From NCBI RefSeq assembly GCF_041276405.1, contig NZ_JBGGGT010000001.1, positions 293,501-357,500 of the forward strand: a stretch of DNA of 64,000 nt, in the 5' to 3' direction. This document shows, piece after piece, positions 60,193-64,000 of the stretch. Under the pieces are notes generated by a model. It did no database searches. It was not told the DNA's origin and worked only from the letters and a program-made list of their open reading frames with translations. Every line of letters begins with the position of its first letter. The first letter of the stretch is position 1. Position numbers and translations under genes: made by a program. This stretch comes from Microvirga sp. TS319 (GTDB lineage: Bacteria; Pseudomonadota; Alphaproteobacteria; Rhizobiales; Beijerinckiaceae).

Positions 60193-61179
60193 ATGCGCGC
60201 TGTCATTCTGCCCCACACCGGAGGGCCGGAGTCCTTGGTCCTGGCTGAGGTTCCCGACCCGCATCCCTCATCCGGCGAGGTGGTCATCGACGTTCACGCG
60301 ACCGCGCTGAACTTCGCCGATCTCTTGCAGCGGAAGGGGACCTACGGCACACCGGCGAGCCTGCCCGGCATCCTCGGCATCGAATGCTCTGGGACGATCC
60401 ACGCCATTGGCCAGAACGTGCAAGGCTGGAAAGTCGGCGATGAGGTCTGCGCATTGGTTTCCGGAGGAGCCTATGCCGAGAGGGTGGCGGTTCCCGCCAC
60501 CCAACTCCTCAAGCGACCCCATAATGTCGACATCATCGCAGCGGCTGCGCTGCCAGAGGCCGCTTGTACGGTGTGGTCCAACATCATCGACATTTCCGGA
60601 CTCGCAGCCGGGGAAGTCGTCCTCGTTCATGGCGGAGCCGGAGGGATCGGCACCTTCGCCATCCAGGCCGGGCGCGCCATGGGAGCGCGGGTCTTCGCCA
60701 CCGCCGGCGATAGCGACAAGATGCAACGTTGCGTAGATCTGGGTGCCGAGCGGGCCATCTCCTATCGCGACGAGGACTTCGTCACGATCGTCAGGGACGA
60801 AACGGCCCAGCACGGCGCCGATGTCATTCTGGACAACATGGGCGCCGCCTATCTGTCCCGAAATATCGACGCACTTGCCCCGGATGGACGGATTGCGATC
60901 ATCGGCCTCCAGAGTGGGCGCGACGCACAGATCCCCCTCGGCCGCATGATGGCCAAGCGTGGCTCACTCTTCACGACGTCGCTCCGGGACCGCCCCCTGG
61001 CAGCCAAGGCTCGGATCGTGGAGGGCGTCAGGCGGGATCTGTGGCCGCACGTGGAGAGTGGGCGTATCCTGCCGACCGTCGACAGGATCTTCCCCTTGGA
61101 CGAGATGGCCGCAGCGCATCGGTACATGGAAGCTGGGCGGCATGTCGGCAAGATCGTCGTGAGTGTCAAAGAGAGCTAG
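60193..61179 (+). CDS. Zinc-free quinone oxidoreductase-like MDR protein
   Basis: A 328-aa medium-chain reductase: MRAVILPHTGGPESLVLAEVPDPHPSSGEVVIDVHATALNFADLLQRKGTY, LPGILGIECSGTIHAIGQNVQGWKVGDEVCAL, the NADPH-binding loop VLVHGGAGGIGTFAIQAGRAMGARVFAT and VILDNMGAAYLSRNIDALAPDGRIAIIGLQSG. No zinc ligands are seen, as in QOR/PIG3-like NADPH quinone reductases. It starts 23 bp after the binding-protein stop, inside the transport operon. Its role there is unclear; reduction of an alpha,beta-unsaturated or quinone product is possible. ATG 60193 matches the family N-terminus. Confidence 0.93.
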   Translation: MRAVILPHTGGPESLVLAEVPDPHPSSGEVVIDVHATALNFADLLQRKGTYGTPASLPGILGIECSGTIHAIGQNVQGWKVGDEVCALVSGGAYAERVAVPATQLLKRPHNVDIIAAAALPEAACTVWSNIIDISGLAAGEVVLVHGGAGGIGTFAIQAGRAMGARVFATAGDSDKMQRCVDLGAERAISYRDEDFVTIVRDETAQHGADVILDNMGAAYLSRNIDALAPDGRIAIIGLQSGRDAQIPLGRMMAKRGSLFTTSLRDRPLAAKARIVEGVRRDLWPHVESGRILPTVDRIFPLDEMAAAHRYMEAGRHVGKIVVSVKES

Positions 61180-61210
61180 ACATCAAAGGCCGAGGAGGAG
61201 GAACCAACCC

Positions 61211-62056
61211 ATGACCGATACGGTCTATCAAATCAGTCACCTTACGCTTGTCCCGAAACGCCACTACGGACGCATGATTGCCGCCGTGCTCGTCCTGACG
61301 GTCCTTGCCGTCGTCATCCATGCCTTCGCCGTCGGTCAGATCGAGTGGAATTACGTCGCGGAGTTCCTGACCGTTCCGGTCATCATGGAAGGGCTCGTGA
61401 ACACCATCGTCATGGCGATCCTCGCCATGGTCGTCGGTATCGTGCTTGGCATCGTCTTCGCGATCATGCGCCTATCTGACAACCCGGTCCTCTCCATGAC
61501 GGCATTGGGCTACGTCTGGCTCTTCCGTGCCATTCCGGCCCTGCTGCAATTGCTCTTATGGTTCAACCTCGCCCTGGTCTTCCCGACCATCGGGATCCCC
61601 GGCCTGTTCTCGGTCAACACCGTCGATGTGATGACACCCTTCGTCGCGGCGCTCCTCGGTTTGGGCATCCAGCAGGGCGCCTTCACGGCCGAGGTCGTGC
61701 GCGCCGGCCTGCTCTCCGTCGACCGTGGCCAATACGAGGCGGCGCAGACCATCGGCATGACGCGGTTGCAAATGCTGCGCCGGATCGTCATGCCCCAAGC
61801 GATGCGGGTCATCGTGCCGCCGGTCGGCAACGAGTTCATCGGCATGGTCAAGCTGACATCGCTGGCCAGCGTCATCCAGTACGCTGAGATCCTCCACAGC
61901 GCGCAGAACATCTACTACGCCAACTCGCGGGTCATCGAACTCCTGATCGTTGCCGCGATCTGGTACCTCGTCGTGGTCACCATCCTCAGCCTGATCCAGG
62001 GCCGTATCGAGAAGTACTTCTCGAGGGGCGTGGCTGCGACCGGAAACACGAAATAG
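61211..62056 (+). CDS. Polar amino acid ABC transporter permease (HisM/GlnP type)
   Basis: A 281-aa permease. After an N-terminal helix (IAAVLVLTVLAVVIHAFAV), the His/Glu/Gln/Arg TM region begins VPVIMEGLVNTIVMAILAMVVGIVLGIVFAIMRLSDNP, with WLFRAIPALLQLLLWFNLALVFP and the coupling helix AEVVRAGLLSVDRGQYEAAQTIGMTRLQMLRRIVMPQAMRVIVPPVGNEFIGMVKLTSLASVI. A single permease is present, so it probably homodimerises. GAGGAGGAAC precedes ATG 61211. Confidence 0.95.
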   Translation: MTDTVYQISHLTLVPKRHYGRMIAAVLVLTVLAVVIHAFAVGQIEWNYVAEFLTVPVIMEGLVNTIVMAILAMVVGIVLGIVFAIMRLSDNPVLSMTALGYVWLFRAIPALLQLLLWFNLALVFPTIGIPGLFSVNTVDVMTPFVAALLGLGIQQGAFTAEVVRAGLLSVDRGQYEAAQTIGMTRLQMLRRIVMPQAMRVIVPPVGNEFIGMVKLTSLASVIQYAEILHSAQNIYYANSRVIELLIVAAIWYLVVVTILSLIQGRIEKYFSRGVAATGNTK

Positions 62057-62069
62057 GGAGGAGCAGGAC

Positions 62070-62858
62070 ATGGATACGCAGAGTCTTTCCGCCGATGCTC
62101 CACTCGTGGTGGCCGCCGATGTCCGCAAGCAATTCGGCTCCCTCGAGGTCCTGAAAGGGATCAACGTAAAGGTGCCGAAGGGTGAGGTGCTGTGCATCAT
62201 CGGTCCCTCCGGCTCCGGCAAGAGCACCTTCCTGCGCTGCATCAACCAGCTCGAGCGCATCAACGGCGGTGCGATCTGGGTCGGCGGCGAGCTGGTCGGA
62301 TTCCGGCGTGAAGGCGACACCCTTCACGAACTCGATGACGCACAGATCGCACGTCAGAGACGCACCATCGGGATGGTCTTCCAGCGTTTCAACCTGTTTC
62401 CGCATCTTACCGTGACCGAGAACATCATCGAGGGTCCCGTGCAGGTGCTGAAGGAAAGCAAGACCGAGGCGAAGGACCGCGCCCACGCATTGCTGGAACG
62501 CGTGGGCCTGATCGACAAGCGTGATGTCTATCCCGTCCATCTCTCGGGCGGGCAGCAGCAGCGCGTCGCGATCGCCCGGGCCCTTGCCATGCGCCCCCAG
62601 CTCCTGCTCTTCGACGAGCCGACCTCGGCGCTGGACCCCGAGCTCGTCGGCGAGGTCCTGAACGTGATGAGAGACCTGGCGCATTCCGGGATGACGATGA
62701 TCGTCGTGACCCACGAGCTGGGTTTTGCCCGCGAGGTCAGCCACCGCACAGCCTTTATGGATCAAGGGCAACTCGTCGAGATCGGGGACTCGCGCTCCGT
62801 CCTCGCGAGTCCGCAACAGGCACGCACCCGCGAGTTCATCTCGGCCGTGCATAAATGA
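62070..62858 (+). CDS. Polar amino acid ABC transporter ATP-binding protein (GlnQ/HisP type)
   Basis: A 262-aa ATPase with Walker A GPSGSGKSTFLRCINQLE, Q-loop MVFQRFNLFPHLTV, signature LSGGQQQRVAIARALAMRP, Walker B LLLFDEPTSALDPELVGEVL and switch His in MIVVTHELGFAREVSHRTAFMDQGQLVEIG. All motifs are canonical. It starts 13 bp after the permease and energises import with both binding proteins available as donors. Confidence 0.96.
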   Translation: MDTQSLSADAPLVVAADVRKQFGSLEVLKGINVKVPKGEVLCIIGPSGSGKSTFLRCINQLERINGGAIWVGGELVGFRREGDTLHELDDAQIARQRRTIGMVFQRFNLFPHLTVTENIIEGPVQVLKESKTEAKDRAHALLERVGLIDKRDVYPVHLSGGQQQRVAIARALAMRPQLLLFDEPTSALDPELVGEVLNVMRDLAHSGMTMIVVTHELGFAREVSHRTAFMDQGQLVEIGDSRSVLASPQQARTREFISAVHK

Positions 62859-62894
62859 GAATGATGCAAAGCTAACCGGGGAAGGAGCCCGAAC

Positions 62895-63737
62895 ATGAAA
62901 TCAACGACGATCCTCTTCTCATTTGCCGCCCTGCTGGTGGCGGGCGGTGTCGCCATGGCGCAGCAATTGCCCGAGCGAATTGCCGCCAAGAAGACACTGG
63001 TGGTCGCGAACGTGCCGAACTACCCGCCTCTCGAGTTCAAGGACCCGAAGACGGGAACGCTCACCGGTCTGGACATCGATCTCGGCAATGCGCTCGCGAA
63101 GAAACTCGGCATTGAGATCAAGTGGGAGGAGATCAGTTTCGAGCAGATGGTCAGCGCCCTGACGACCGGCCGTGCCGACATGATCCTTTCGGGCATGAGC
63201 GATCTTCCGGGCCGCCGGGATACGCTCGACTTCGTCGACTACCTGGAGTCGGGTGCGCAGTTCTACACGACGAACGACCGCAAGGATCAATACAAGACCC
63301 TGACCGACCTGTGTGGCAAGACCGTCGGCGCAAGCCGTCGCACGTCATTCCCGAACGAAATGGAGACCTGGAGCAAGACGGCATGCGAAGGTGCCGGCAA
63401 GCCGCCCCTGAAGATCGTCGGGACGGAAGGCTCCGCGGACGCGCGGACACAGCTTCGTCAGAAGCGTCTCGATGCCGCGGTCCAGGGGTCCGAGACCCTG
63501 CCGTACCTGTTGAACCTGGAGCCGAACACCTACGCCATCATCGGTGAGCCCTTCACATCGGTTTATCAGGGTATGGCCTTCGCCAAGAAGGATACGCAGC
63601 TTCGTGACGCGGTCGCCAAGGCCTTCGGTGAGATGATCAAGGACGGCACCTATGCGGAAGTGCTCAAGAAGTGGGAACTGCCTTCCGCCAAGGTCGAGAA
63701 AGTCATGATCAACGGCGAGGCCGTCAAAACCCAGTAG
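62895..63737 (+). CDS. Polar amino acid ABC transporter substrate-binding protein (second copy)
   Basis: A 280-aa SBP_bac_3 protein homologous to the one at 59309. The signal peptide is LFSFAALLVAGGVAMAQ, then KTLVVANVPNYPPLEFKDPKTGTLTGLDIDLGNALAKKLGIEIKWEEISFEQMVSALTTGRADMILSGMSDLPGRRDTLDFVDYLESGAQ and DLCGKTVGASRRTS. Both copies keep the EExxFEQxxxxLTTGRxDMI block and a Cys-containing DLCGKTVGA segment, so they probably bind related acidic amino-acid-like ligands with different preference. Spacing to the ATPase stop is 36 bp. Confidence 0.94.
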   Translation: MKSTTILFSFAALLVAGGVAMAQQLPERIAAKKTLVVANVPNYPPLEFKDPKTGTLTGLDIDLGNALAKKLGIEIKWEEISFEQMVSALTTGRADMILSGMSDLPGRRDTLDFVDYLESGAQFYTTNDRKDQYKTLTDLCGKTVGASRRTSFPNEMETWSKTACEGAGKPPLKIVGTEGSADARTQLRQKRLDAAVQGSETLPYLLNLEPNTYAIIGEPFTSVYQGMAFAKKDTQLRDAVAKAFGEMIKDGTYAEVLKKWELPSAKVEKVMINGEAVKTQ

Positions 63738-63746
63738 CCTCCCAAC

Positions 63747-63778
63747 GCACCGCCGGCCGAGGCCGATGCCGGCGGTGC
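63747..63778 (+). other. Strong hairpin after the second binding-protein gene
   Basis: GCACCGCCGGC (63747-63757) pairs perfectly with GCCGGCGGTGC (63768-63778) around a 10-nt loop. No U-tract follows. It sits between the binding-protein and MmgE/PrpD genes, like the hairpin after the cluster 1 binding protein, and may protect the upstream message. Confidence 0.6.
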
Positions 63779-63827
63779 ATGTCCGGAGCGCGGCCCCGAT
63801 GGTCTTTTCGACAGGATTCATTGCATA

Positions 63828-64000
63828 TGAGCACGCATGCCCCGGCATCGCGCATCATCGCGCTTGCCCAGTTCGTCACCGCCGCCACGCCGACGGATCT
63901 GCCTGAGCCGATCCGCGTCAAGGCCGCGCGCCATGCCCTCGATACGCTGGCTTGCGGCGTCGCAGGGGCTGCGTCGCAGGAGGCCCAGTCCACTCTCGAC
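63828..64000 (+). CDS. MmgE/PrpD family protein, 3' end outside the window
   Basis: ATG 63828 begins MSTHAPASRIIALAQFVTAA, then TPTDLPEPIRVKAARHALDTLACGVAGAASQEAQSTLD to the window end. The pattern LP..V...A...LLDTLACGVAG is the N-terminal helix set of the MmgE/PrpD family (2-methylcitrate dehydratase, cis-aconitate decarboxylase, iminodisuccinate epimerase). Only 57 residues are visible, so the family is fairly clear but not the member. With the ArgH-like lyase and the acidic-amino-acid importers in the same run, an epimerase or dehydratase acting on an aminodicarboxylate is the best guess. Confidence 0.8.

Overview
This window comes from a GC-rich alphaproteobacterium, most likely of the Rhizobiales/Hyphomicrobiales (a Microvirga-, Bosea- or Methylobacterium-like soil or plant-associated bacterium). 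The evidence is the ABC-transporter-rich catabolic operons, a GcrA-like protein, a DUF6894-type protein, Rhizobiales-style palindromic repeats (GAGCATCGAACGC...GATGCTC) and the IS repertoire. The genus is an inference; no rRNA or tRNA gene was seen.

Layout. (1) 1-5456: the end of an RND multidrug efflux operon (adaptor, AcrB/MexF-type pump), a small secreted protein and a convergent TetR regulator with a dyad at its promoter. (2) 5885-7569: an IS1182 copy with a nonsense codon. (3) 7864-18181: catabolic cluster 1, made of a GntR regulator, a sugar-type ABC importer whose two permeases are fused, an SDR, a lambda-crystallin/L-gulonate-3-dehydrogenase-type enzyme, a BKACE beta-keto-acid cleavage enzyme and two SMP-30 lactonases. 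Together they suggest oxidation of a (deoxy)sugar to a 3-keto acid that is cleaved with acetyl-CoA. (4) 18191-24091: an IS graveyard (IS6, IS630, IS5) around one methyltransferase gene. (5) 24498-29122: single genes and small ORFs (App1-like phosphatase with a coupled 48-aa ORF, GH1 glycosidase, DUF6894, a pair of tiny membrane proteins). (6) 29269-32702: a three-level IS nest, IS110 inside IS481 inside IS6. (7) 33151-37989: Kup potassium transporter, wrecked DUF551-like and CorA genes, an IS6, a small conserved protein and a RelB/YafQ-type toxin-antitoxin operon with a perfect operator palindrome and a clear terminator. (8) 38196-41302: two IS1182-type copies and an IS6 fragment. (9) 41437-49992: catabolic cluster 2, a LysR regulator, a complete Dpp/Opp-type ABC importer and a CocE/NonD hydrolase, with most genes translationally coupled. 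(10) 50061-55771: an IS6, a DMT exporter, a DEDDh exonuclease, a GcrA-like mini-protein, palindromic repeats and a GNAT. (11) 55779-64000: catabolic cluster 3, a NodB-type deacetylase, a LysR regulator, an ArgH-superfamily lyase, a polar-amino-acid ABC importer with two binding proteins, a quinone oxidoreductase and the start of an MmgE/PrpD protein.

Three scavenging operons, each with its own regulator and importer, are separated by dense IS debris. The most promising biology is cluster 1 (a lactone/3-keto/BKACE route) and cluster 3, where an ArgH-like C-N lyase and an MmgE/PrpD enzyme sit with amino-acid importers, as would be expected for breakdown of an aminodicarboxylate or aminopolycarboxylate. 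Two similar ~52-bp promoter blocks (55779-55830 and 57701-57752) tie the deacetylase and lyase genes into one predicted LysR regulon.
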